A DNA stretch of 64,000 nucleotides from Kappaphycus alvarezii (lineage: Eukaryota > Rhodophyta > Florideophyceae > Gigartinales > Solieriaceae), in the NCBI GenBank assembly GCA_002205965.3, contig NADL03000463.1, positions 124,001-188,000 on the forward strand, written 5' to 3'. Made by a program: the position numbers and the translations under genes. How positions within the stretch are numbered: the stretch's first letter is position 1; each line of letters starts with the position of its first letter. The notes beneath the pieces are model-generated. The model did no database searches. It was not told where the DNA came from and saw only the letters and a program-made list of their open reading frames with translations. Below are positions 49,190 to 59,146 of this stretch, piece after piece.

Positions 49190-50130
49190 AAGCGGCGAGC
49201 ACAGGATGTACCCGCAAAAAATTTTTACTGGTGACAAAGGAGAGGTGGAGTTAGAATCAAGCCAGAACAGTGCTAGAAGCATTCAAGAAAGTGTAGTGTG
49301 GCGGTCAATTCGCTAACCTTGGAGGTTTCCATAAGGTATAGGAGTGAGGGGTTAATTACCATGAGCATTTTTGGGATGAGCAAAGAGAAGGCAGCGGGAA
49401 ATGAATGATGCACAGGAAATCGAAAGAGTGAAGGTAGGAACCTACTTGAAGGGTTGATGTAAACAGCAATGGGATGGGACTCAAGGGGAGCATCAAGAGG
49501 ATGTTAGCGCGAAAAATGGGAGGGAGATTGAAGCTCGAGATTCGGGGCAGAATTACCTGGGAGTAGAGAGAATTGGTGAAAGGGATAGCAGCGGGAGTAG
49601 AATTGATGGTCGGGGGGAGCTCTGCGGAGGAACGGACGAGAAGAGGAACAATAATGATGTTCATAATGTCTGAAATATTAATTTTTGGTATGTTCGACAG
49701 CTCAGCAGCTCAGCGGAGTTTGCAACTGCTGCGACAACTTCGCTGAAGGGCGTCGCCAAAATGTGACTCAGGCCCCGAAAATCAAAGATGGTGGAGTCGT
49801 CCAATTTTGAAATCAGGTGCCCGCCCTGGGCGGGTGGCGACCTGATTTCTGAAGCTGACTGTCCAATTTTTACAGTACTGTACAATGTACAGTGTACATT
49901 ATTGATTCAATTGTCTGCTGGGTAGCCATGTCTAACCTTGGTAGCCTGAGTCTACTACAGACCAGGGTAGCGTCAATGACGAGTAAGCCGCAGTGTTGCG
50001 CTATTCGAAATATGCTCCCGAAATGCAGTTTATTTCAGTGTAAGACAGCTCTTAAAGTGGTAGTTTAAGTTCAGAAGAAGTCTGATATAACATTCAGATT
50101 TTGATTTTACTGACAGACTCGATACTATCG
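49190..50130. other. Gypsy 3' untranslated tract
   Basis: AG-rich on the plus strand to about 49650, no gene recognised. A TACAGTACTGTACAATGTACAGTGTACA palindromic cluster is split around 49872-49899. The AG-rich composition might relate to polypurine priming, but the stretch is not immediately next to the LTR. Confidence 0.35.
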
Positions 50131-50171
50131 GACTTTGTCAGTCCTATCGACTCGATAGGACTGACAAAGTC
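50131..50171. repeat. Perfect 20-bp hairpin just upstream of the 3' LTR
   Basis: Arms 50131-50150 and 50152-50171 are exactly complementary with a single unpaired base. It ends 5-6 bp before the LTR repeat and shares no sequence with the hairpin before the 5' LTR. Confidence 0.92.
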
Positions 50172-50176
50172 TTGGG

Positions 50177-51156
50177 TTTACAGTAGATTATCCTGTCTGG
50201 ATGAGACGGCAACGAACCCCAGACGGGGCTTTCCATGGACCGGTATGGGTCCTGATACTTATTTTAGCTTACAGTAGCTATTAGTCTAACACGTGTCCTA
50301 ACTACGGCGGCAGCTAGCACAGCCACTAACTCTAACTGCGTAAATGGGGGTTAATTTACTGTGGTATATATGTGGGTTGGTATCCAGTGAATTTGTATAA
50401 GAGCGTAGATTACTTAGTATTTATTTATTCGGGGCATCGTGTAGCGCCCCAAGTAGTTACCTACCAAATGCTCTGCTCTGGAAGTACCTCCCACCTTCGC
50501 GTCCCCGCCTACCTTTGCGCAGAACCCACGCTTCTGCGGCTATAGCTACCTCTATCCCCTTTGGTCCCCCCTTGTAGCCTGTGGCCCGATCACCCGTTGA
50601 GCGTCGCCCCTTTTATTCCTCATCTCTTTCGTTCCGTGCACTTGTGCGCGCCTTTGTCCCCATCGGCTGATTGTAGCCGAAACCCGTGACGCCTCGCGTC
50701 GTCCCCGCGGGTGGATAGAAATCCCATTAAGAGCCTCGCTCGCCCGTCGTAGCGCTACGCGCAACACCTTCGCTCCGCCTCAGACGCTCCTCACTGTCCA
50801 TTCTTCTTGTTTCCTTCGCCCTCTTAGTCCTCCGGACTACCGTTACCTAATGTGGCGTCGCTATCTATCCTAGTCCTGTGGGCTTCCCCGTTGTTTCAAT
50901 TACACCGTCGATGTGACATTGTTCTAGACACTCTTGTGTCCTATTCTGACTCTACGATTCTTTCTTCCTCTGATTTGCAAGTCTCTACTAATTGTGGCTG
51001 TCAGGCACTGAGCTACTGCTCTTCACGGGGCTTAAAGGGAGAGCGGGTCCGACGGACGCTCAGTAGTTGGACAACCACCAGCTCATCCACCTCTTATTGT
51101 CATAGGTATTTTCATTTGTTTTCCTTTCAGGGTAGGTCCTGTACGTTGCACTCATG
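50177..51156 (+). repeat. 3' LTR of the gypsy-type element
   Basis: Downstream copy of 36582-37484. It is longer because of an additional stretch of about 75 bp at about 50337-50412 that also occurs at 55225-55291 beside the Harbinger-like transposase. Confidence 0.9.
50337..50412 (+). mobile_element. Short insertion in the 3' LTR, related to a Harbinger-like end
   Basis: Absent from the 5' LTR. It contains TTAATTTACTGTGGTATATA, then TGTGGGTTGGTATCCAGTGA and GAGCGTAGA, matching 55225-55291 almost base for base. It is best read as a tiny non-autonomous insertion or a solo transposon end. Confidence 0.6.
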
Positions 51157-51239
51157 TCCCTCAAAATATCTTGTGATATAAAAAGAAACGTTTAGTGATC
51201 TTCGAAGGGTCGGTTTTTTAACGAGTCATATTGGAAGGG

Positions 51240-54200
51240 GCGCTATCGATTTATGAGGATTTATGTCTCTTTACTTCAAGCCTCAAGAACATCCGCGTGC
51301 AAAGCACTAGAAACAATATGTAATGCGTAGCATAAACCCTTAGAAAACCTCTTAGGAATAGCATTAAAGTCACCGCAACGGATATAAAACTTTTCACAGA
51401 GATTAGAAATATTGATAACCAAGGGTGGGAGGGTAAGAGAGAAATAGACATACCGAACAAGTTGGCTGAATATAAAGGCGTATCGTAATTAGCAATGCCA
51501 CGCGCCCTTTGATCTCTCGGAACGCTCGGTATTGGATCTCTAATCCCGTAAACATCTTCATCTGTATACAAATTCGTGTGAAAGCCGCGGAGAACCACAC
51601 AACATTCGGACACTTGCATCATCCCCCGCGGGGAAGATGTGCGGAAAACCATGAGGACGCCGGTTTGAGCAGGATAGAGCTGTAAAAATATACCTGTAAC
51701 ATGGACCCAGACGCACAGTCCATACGGTGCATGATCGAGGGGCGGGAAAATTGAATATTAACCGACTCATTAAAGCTCCCAATGCGAAGACTGTGAGACA
51801 CATAATAATACCCTGCTGATGGTTCTACCGCCAATTTCTCTAACTATCTAGTCATTGCGGTACCCAATGTAAGACTCCTATTGTGCTCCCCTCCCGGAAC
51901 ATGGAACAGAAAGTTGTCCGATGGCCGTATCTGTTCCCAATTTGCAATAGATTGCTGTTATGTCTCCTTATTGTCCGAGGCCAATCCAAGTTACTTGGAT
52001 ATGAGAACAGAAGCGGAAGGCTTTTCCACTTCCCTTTCCAGTGAGTAAGCGTAGCATGAATCCCCCCATCCTCCGTCACCTCAACCTGATCCGAGATAAC
52101 ATGAGAGACCGTGTCAGACCTACACTGAAATTTGTAGGCGAATAACATCATGGTACAATAGCCTACAACTTCAACGTCGTTTGACGTCAGTTACACCTCA
52201 ACAACCCCCGAAATCACCCGTTCCGGGCAGACCTTACGTTTTCCCTTACCTCCCATCTCCTATGTGCCTTCTTCCCGTAAAAAAGCATCAAAATTGAAAA
52301 CAAACGCGTGTTAGTTGGGGATACGTAGCCGGAATCCTCATGGTACTCTGACACCGCCGATAAAAACTGGCGGACCGACTGGGAGCCCATTCTACATTCA
52401 AGAGATAAGTACCCTACATATTCCAAAACATCTCCTTCCCCAACCGGAAAGAGGGTCCCACCGTCTTCGTCACATAATGCAAGCCACTTACGAAGCTGGC
52501 TTAACATATTTTCCCGCGATGACTCCGCACATCTGTGCTCTGCCATCAAGGCCGCCGACTCTTATCCCGCCCCTAACTCACTGGTAGTGTTTCCGTTAGT
52601 CACAGCTATCGAAAACACTACCGCCCTGATTGTAGCCTCCCGTTCGGACCGCAGTTGACCTCCATCACGAACAGCTCCCATCGATCGTTGATTACACGAT
52701 TAATTTTGTAGACTTTGTGGACGCCCCTAACCTGACTTCGCGTGAGCTAGGCGCGCGCAAGCGCTCAAATAAAAGTTCAGAGTACTAGCATCACGCCCTG
52801 GCCTTCTTTCAGCTCGGTTTTCTTTACCAACAACGGGATCATGTCGAACGGCGGGTTCCACAGACTCCCCCTCTCATCTCCCCAATGTTCGTCTATCTGC
52901 GGAGCCAAAATCCTACGCCTCATCACTATAATCTCCCCCAATTTTATGTGCTAGACCACCACCCTGTCGAGATATTATTCCTCTCGAATGGACTTGACCA
53001 GTTCCTACGCCGCTAGAACATCCCCGGATGCCACGTACGCGAGAGTGCGTCCGCAAATCGGTTGACTGCTGAAGGGATCCACCTGATCTCGATGCGCAAC
53101 CCCAGCACCCGCAACAGCAAATCAAGTTGTCGCAACTCCACTATCATCCCCTACGACGCTGGAACCATCGCATTCAAGATCAAAACCACCGCCTGATTGT
53201 CTTCTTGCAACAACAAACGACGGACCTCAAGTCATCCTACGTACTCGACAAAATAACGGTATAATAGCAGGCGAACCACCCGGATTTCCTTCAAATTAAC
53301 CCATTACGCTCGACTGGTCCCTCCCCTGAAACCGCTACCCTCCCAAAAACCATCTAATCATTGATTCTCAAACGTTGCTCTTCTTGGTACTAAAGCGTTT
53401 TCCTGCACCCCACGGCTGCCGCATAACTGTGCGTCATAATGTCCGGAGGTGCTCTGAAGAGATCCCCCATCTCCTCTGGTAACTAAACGCCAGTACGCCA
53501 AATCTCTTAACGGCTTCCATCTCAACCTGACCCTCACCTTTCCCGGACTCCTGTGGCATAAATCCCCCGAGAATGGGCTTACAGCCCCACCAAAAGTGCT
53601 TTCACTACCACCAAAGGGGCTTACAGTAATTTTTTGCGGGGGCTCCGTCCCTTAAACTCCGCCCAGGAGCAAGCACCCCAGACCTCGACAATTCCGCACC
53701 GCCAAAAGCTCTACGCCTTCCTTTTCCCTCCCACCTCCCCGGTAATCGCCCCAAATTCGGCTGTTTCCCAAACTGCCGCTCCTACAAAGATATTTCGAAG
53801 TAGATTGCCCATTTGTAGAAATGGACTATCGATAGAGCCAGTATCAGCGATACAAATATCTCGCAGAACTGCCGGAGAAAGGCCAACGGAACCAGAGGCC
53901 GATTGCGCCCAGCGACCGCCATGATTGTCTTCGCCAGCTTCCGCATCACCCTTATCTTCCGGTTCGTTACATACACCCGCATCTCCGTAGTGTTTTAAGC
54001 ACTCCCAGGTGTCCTATTACCTGCGCTTTTCCCATTCTCCCTTCTCTGGGTGCCATATCAACCCCAACCTTTCCAACAGTCTATCCAACAAGCGTACAGC
54101 TTCTAACAATCCTCCTTCGTCGCCTCCCGGCCTGTCAGGGACGGCGCTAATAGAAAGTCGTCGATATACGGCAGCACTCGATAACCCAACTCCCTGCTCA

Positions 54201-55200
54201 TTTAGGGGCCCACCGGATTTTGTAAAACCAGCAACTCGATCGACCTCAACCAAGCGGATGAGCAATACAAGGATAGAAGCACCCGTTGTATCTGAACACA
54301 AAGCCATCTCTTAAGTCCTGGTGCACATAGGAGTACCGGTACTCTTTCTTGAAATCTCACGAAATTAGCATGTCTCCTCTCTCCAACTATACCGCAAATG
54401 ACAGTTCTGTCTCCATCTTCACCGTCATTTTCGGCCAGTGCTTGCTATGTCGGCTGAATTTGATCACATAACTTTCCTTCATCTCCTCCCGTTCCCCTTG
54501 CCACGCCACGAAGGATGACGGAACTATCTTACATTCTTCTGCAATCCTTACTACTTCTTCCATTCCAAGCTCCTCAAATATCTTCACCCCAACCCACTTT
54601 CGCAGTTCCCCTACTGCAAATTTCTGATCCTCCTCCGTCTGCGGAATTTACTCTATCACCACTCCGATCATGAATAGCACAGCTAGGAGATCTCGTGCTC
54701 CATACCTAACGTCCTCACCACATACTCGGACGCTCCCAACACCGAGCCCTATGCCTAGACTTTGGACGTCGCCCCCCGCTACAACAATTTCCCTTCGGAC
54801 TTCGTTACGATAGGGCCCCCTTTCCAGCCTCTTTAGGCATCATTCATCCTCGGCGGTAGACGCAGGACCACCTTTCGAGCCTACTCCTCGGGCCATTTCT
54901 AGCCTTACTTTGGCCAACTGTCTGGCTGCCTCCACTTCGATTGTCGTCGTCAACGCCTCCCTTGCTATCCTGCAAGATTCCAATGGCACTGCGTCGCGAC
55001 CTCACTCCACTAAAAAGGCCATCTGCCTTGCCATTTCTACTCATTTCTTCGTGATACCCCTAAAGTACTGGGCTCTCATAAACAAAACTCCAACGACTCC
55101 CTCACCGCCATCTCCGCGAATTTCAACTTCTTCAACATCTCCAATCTCCATCTTTGCCACTTCGATGCCATCGTAATGACTGGCCCATACTGCACACAGC
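51240..55200 (-). mobile_element. DIRS-like tyrosine-recombinase retroelement, pseudogene
   Basis: On the minus strand, from high to low coordinate: an unrecognised N-terminal part (about 54300-55150); a reverse transcriptase with RVLPYIDDFLLAPSLTGREA, the YIDD being at 54157-54168, then LLDRLLERLGLIWHPEKGEW; the following helical part RKLAKTIMAVAGRNRPLVPL and RQFCEIFVSLILALSIVHFY (about 53800-53950); RNase H remnants EDNQAVVLILNA and NRFADALSRTWHPG (about 53020-53190); a NPPFDMIPLL block near 52840; and a tyrosine recombinase with SQLRKWLALCDEDGGTLFPV, GYLSLECRMGSQSVRQFLSA (about 52330-52510), and FAYKFQCRSDTVSHV (about 52090-52140). RT plus YR without a DDE integrase is the DIRS arrangement. 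Many frame breaks. Confidence 0.82.
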
Positions 55201-55224
55201 GCCAGGACCGCACAGGATAACTGT

Positions 55225-55291
55225 GTCAATGGGGTGTTAATTTACTGTGGTAGATATGTGGGTTGGTATCCAGTAAATTTGTGCCGGAGCG
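55225..55291 (+). repeat. Candidate left end of the Harbinger-like element
   Basis: TTAATTTACTGTGGTAGATA followed by TGTGGGTTGGTATCCAGTAA matches the insertion in the 3' LTR at 50337-50412. A weak inverted counterpart (TACCAACACTACAGTAAAT) lies at about 57571-57590. Confidence 0.55.
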
Positions 55292-57592
55292 TAGAACACG
55301 TATCATTGACAAGCCAATTGTGAAACCGCACAATGCGTCGAAAGCTGTGGATGGCACTCCAATCTACCAGAAGGTGGAAGGGAGGCCAGGATAACTTGAT
55401 TTTACAAGTCTTCAAAAGTCTACCGCTACTCTCCAAATTATCGCATACGGGTCTGCTGCCGGCTCTTTAGACGAGTATGTGCGTACAGCTGAGTCCACTG
55501 CACTAGAGAACCTTTTTCAATTTTGCGGACAATATTTTGCGCAAACCGACGAAAGGTGATATGATAAAGCTACTGATGAGGTCGGAGCAGCGAGGTTTTC
55601 TGGGGATGATTGGTAGTATCGACTGCTATAAATGGATTTGGAAGAACTATCCGGTAGCGTATCAGAGGCAGTGTCAAGGCAAGAAGGGATGCCTGCGTTG
55701 ACATTAGAATGTATCGTTGACGATCAGCTCTACATGTGCCATGCGTTCTTCGGGATGCCTGGCTGTGAAAATGACGTCAATGTTTTAAACGCCTCAAAAC
55801 TTCAGAATAAGATTTTGTATGGAACCTATCACCCTACGATAGACTACTCTACTAATGAAACTACGCGCCACGTGGCATATTGGTTGGTAGACGGCATCTA
55901 TCCGAAATGGTCAGGCCTTGTCCAAACTGTTTCTCATCCAGCTATTAGGAAGGGAAAGGTGATCGCTCGTTGTCAGGAGGATGCACGGAAGGATGCCAAA
56001 ACGGCGTTTGGTGTTCTCCAAGCAAAATGGCATATTATCTCAAGGCCATCGCGTTTCTAGCATACGGAGAGAATGCAGAAGGTGATGTTTTGTGGTGTCA
56101 TACTGCATAACATGATGGTGTATCATCAGTATGAAAGCAACATGGCTGATATGGAAAATACTTACACAAAAAAAAGCGTGGGGGGTGAGAACATTCCTCA
56201 TATGTGGGCTTGTAGCGTGAATGATGATACTGTTGTTACTACATCGGATAGATTGGAGCGTTTTGTGCCGTCTACATGTTAGCAGGAAATAAGCGAGGGT
56301 AATACAAAACGAGGAAATTGTCATGAATCATTTAGAGGATAGAAATAGTAACAACTGACACGTAAGTAGCGGCTACAACCTTTTTCTTCAGTCAGCTGCC
56401 TCTATCGCGTACTTTGACCTTGGGGGGGATTTTTAGGTTATTTAAATGCATGGAAGATGTGGTCGGTTATATCCACGAGGCCAATATGTTATGCGGGATA
56501 GGTCCTCGCTGATGGGTGAATTAAACATAGAGAACCAAAAACACATTTACTAGATTGACTAAAGGTAAAATAGCTAAAACATGACGTATAACATACTCCG
56601 CGTTCTCTTCGCGTACGGCGTCAGTAGCCGCTCGACAGAGATGGTGAAGCTAAGAGGGTTTGGTGAGTCAAATTTTGGAAAAGACGATTTCCATGAGATG
56701 GTTAGGGTGCTAGCGTTCAATCCCAAATCACGCTAAAAATTGAGGTATCGTCAGTCCCAAATTTCACGAGGTGTGACAGTCATCTTGAGGTGTCCATCCT
56801 TCTCACGGAGAGTGGATCGGAGGTACGCAAGTGCCTTCATCTGTCGCGAGCCGTTCGGTCCGTCTCTGTAACATGAATTTCACGCTAAAGCCTTCTCGTG
56901 GCGATCTTCGTTCAAAGAACCGAGAAATTGGTTGACCACTAATTTAGCACCCTCATAGCAGATTTCAGTCTAGCGAGAGCTTACGACTTGTTCAGTTGAC
57001 GTTTTGCGAAAGCAATACTCCTGCAAGCGAACATGAGAGCGATTAACGATGCGAGGTATGATATCGAATGAAGGAGACCCAAATATCCAAAGGACACGAT
57101 ATTTCAAATCACAATGCAATTGAGAGACCGAAGGACGCACAATTTTGATTTGAAACGTGTAAAGAAAACAACACTCAAAAAATTCAAACAAATGAAACAT
57201 AGAACAAAGATGACTTGTGATTGGGCCATGAAGAATGAATGGGGGGCGGGAGGCGGGAGAACAAGCGACGACTTGAGGGACCAAGAGTTGCGCTAGAGGT
57301 TTCCAAGTTGGCGATTATATAGCCATGTTGAACCGGTCTTGATCGTGTTCCAAGTCCCCTTGAGCAAACGATACGGCTCCTACGTAGAAATTCGTAAGCA
57401 TATGCGGCCGTGGCAGCGAGTGTAGGGTGTACAACTGTAAGCTGCCTACGTGGCCGTCATAAAAAGTACATACAGTCAATTGATGCAACCGTGACCGCGT
57501 GACTTGTTTGGAGTGGCAGATCAAAGCCACGTTCAACCCCCTTTTCATATTCACCCATAATTTTCCAATTAAAGTACCAACACTACAGTAAA
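55229..57592 (+). mobile_element. PIF/Harbinger-like DNA transposon, transposase pseudogene
   Basis: The transposase reads in pieces: FTSLQKSTATLQIIAYGSAA, GSLDEYVRTAESTALENLFQ (about 55400-55530), then in the next frame MIGSIDCYKWIWKNYPVAYQ with the first catalytic Asp (about 55605-55665). In a third frame (55632-56060) follow ALTLECIVDDQLYMCHAFFG, MPGCENDVNVLNASKL, YWLVDGIYPKW with the second Asp, and QEDARKDAKTAFGVLQAKWH with the Glu. This is the complete DDE order of plant-type Harbinger enzymes, with two frameshifts. Ends are tentative. No second (Myb-like) gene was recognised. Confidence 0.85.
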
Positions 57593-57599
57593 TGACCTT

Positions 57600-57740
57600 G
57601 CTTACAGAGCCGGCTCAATGCCGGCGAGCAGGCATGCCGCGTTGGACAACCATCCATAGGTCTCCATCGCTCGAATAGCCACGTTCCGTGCGACATCGGT
57701 TAGCACCGCGTACTCGTCTGGGCGCCAGCCTTGACCTTGC
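57600..57740 (-). mobile_element. 5'-truncated LINE 3' end (copy G)
   Basis: The minus strand reads GWRPDEYAVLTDVARNVAIR, AMETYGWLSNAACLLAGIEP, the family C-terminus with an internal deletion between ETYG and NAAC. It is the shortest copy and the only one in the right half of the window. Confidence 0.75.
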
Positions 57741-57744
57741 CATT

Positions 57745-58130
57745 CTCCGACACGAAAATTTGAAAGGAAAAATTCACAACACGTCTTCTTCCTCGTCTAT
57801 TTCTTGGGTTGTTGGATTCGCTGAGAACGCGTTTGCACCGGTAGAGGACTCTTTTTATCGTAGACCTGTAAGGTCACGTGCCCGCTTGATACCAAAGTAT
57901 TTGAACGACTCGGAATTGTCAACGCCTGGACGAGCTTTGTTAAAAAAAATCCCGTAGTTACGCTCGAATGCCAAATTGCGTTGAGATTGTATCACCATTA
58001 GAAGCTTTTTAGCTCTCTGTTTTCGAATATTCTAAAAACCCCTAATTGCTTACGCCCTGTATGACGCTTCTTGTCTTTCGAACTACTACTTGACTGCTAA
58101 GCATTTCCCGTGTCATCTTCATATATCAGC
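57745..58130. other. Intergenic, nothing recognised
   Basis: A plus-strand frame at 57688-57957 partly overlaps the LINE fragment and is unconvincing. Confidence 0.35.
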
Positions 58131-58131
58131 T

Positions 58132-58449
58132 TCACTCCGCTCTGAATAGATTTGGTCGGGGATTTTTCTCCGTCCGCTGCTGTCTTCCTCCCCTTACATT
58201 TCTGCTCTGTTGCGGCGGTAAAGTTTTCATGAGTGCGCAGATTTTCCAAGCACCAAGAAGTCGGATAACCTTTCCACAATCATGTTCCACGTTTTTCATC
58301 TTCAATCCATTGCACAACGCGGTTGACATCTTTTCGATGTCAGCTGCAGACGCGCCGCTTGGAATGAGGAGAGTAATTCTCGCATCGCACCCGGGGAACG
58401 CCATACACTCCTTATGTATTGCCCTGCATCTTTTCTTCACAGACTCCAT
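58132..58449 (-). CDS. Hypothetical 105-residue protein
   Basis: I do not recognise it. The first ATG (58449) is preceded in frame by a stop about 17 codons upstream. The product has a Lys/Arg/Cys-rich start (MESVKKRCRAIHKECMAFPG), an Ala/Ser-rich middle and a basic C-terminus, without membrane segments. It lies between transposon remnants and the CPSF-A promoter region, transcribed away from that gene. It could be a small host gene or a mobile-element leftover. Confidence 0.25.
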   Translation of the reverse strand: MESVKKRCRAIHKECMAFPGCDARITLLIPSGASAADIEKMSTALCNGLKMKNVEHDCGKVIRLLGAWKICALMKTLPPQQSRNVRGGRQQRTEKNPRPNLFRAE

Positions 58450-58779
58450 TGATCTGACATTCAGATTTGCAACTCCAAATAGGTTCCAGCCAATCCATAC
58501 ATCTCAATAAAGACACCCTCCTTTTTTCCACAATTGTGTTTGCCCCCCGAAATTGTCAATGGCTATAATTTTTCCCTTTTTTTGGCTGCTGGGGATGAAC
58601 AGCTGCGCCAATTTAGCAATTTTGGTTCTTTACCTATTCTATGTTTCATTGTTGGAGATGTTCTGAGTGGTTTGACCGTTCGACGAAGATGCAACTGGGT
58701 GTTTCACGTCGGCCACGTGTGGTGAGGTGATACGGAATGGAAATCGTCATGGACGATTGCAGTAACGATGGCTGTTGAA

Positions 58780-59030
58780 CGGTACAGTAAACAGCGTAAA
58801 GTGGCTGCGTACATTACAGTGAAAATGCCATATACTGTAAGGAATGTTAAGGTTTACAGTAAGTAGAATTTTGTCCAGCTTACTAGAGGTGATATCACAG
58901 CATACAATAGGTCGAACATTTTATTTTCAATAACGATGTAAAATGTTTTGACACATCCAGCTCAGAAAACATTTAATCCTTCCAAGTAAAGGTAGCCCTT
59001 CGAGAGATACTGCACTGCACTGTAAAGTCA
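58780..59030. promoter_or_regulatory. TACAGTA/TACTGTA cluster upstream of the CPSF-A gene
   Basis: GTACAGTAAACAG (about 58783), ATTACAGTGAAAATG (58814), ATACTGTAAGG (58832), TTACAGTAAGTAG (58853) and GCACTGTAAAG (59014) lie 130-365 bp before the ATG at 59147. Promoter role is inferred from repetition of the pattern at other genes. Confidence 0.4.
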
Positions 59031-59146
59031 CGTCAAAGTTCTAATTGCCCTCCCCCTTCCAGCCGAAGAACATCAAAGCCTCTACTGAAACTTGCTCCCA
59101 TCTCCACCGTCCCTGTCAAGAGCATCCCTTCATTTCGCTGCCCACA

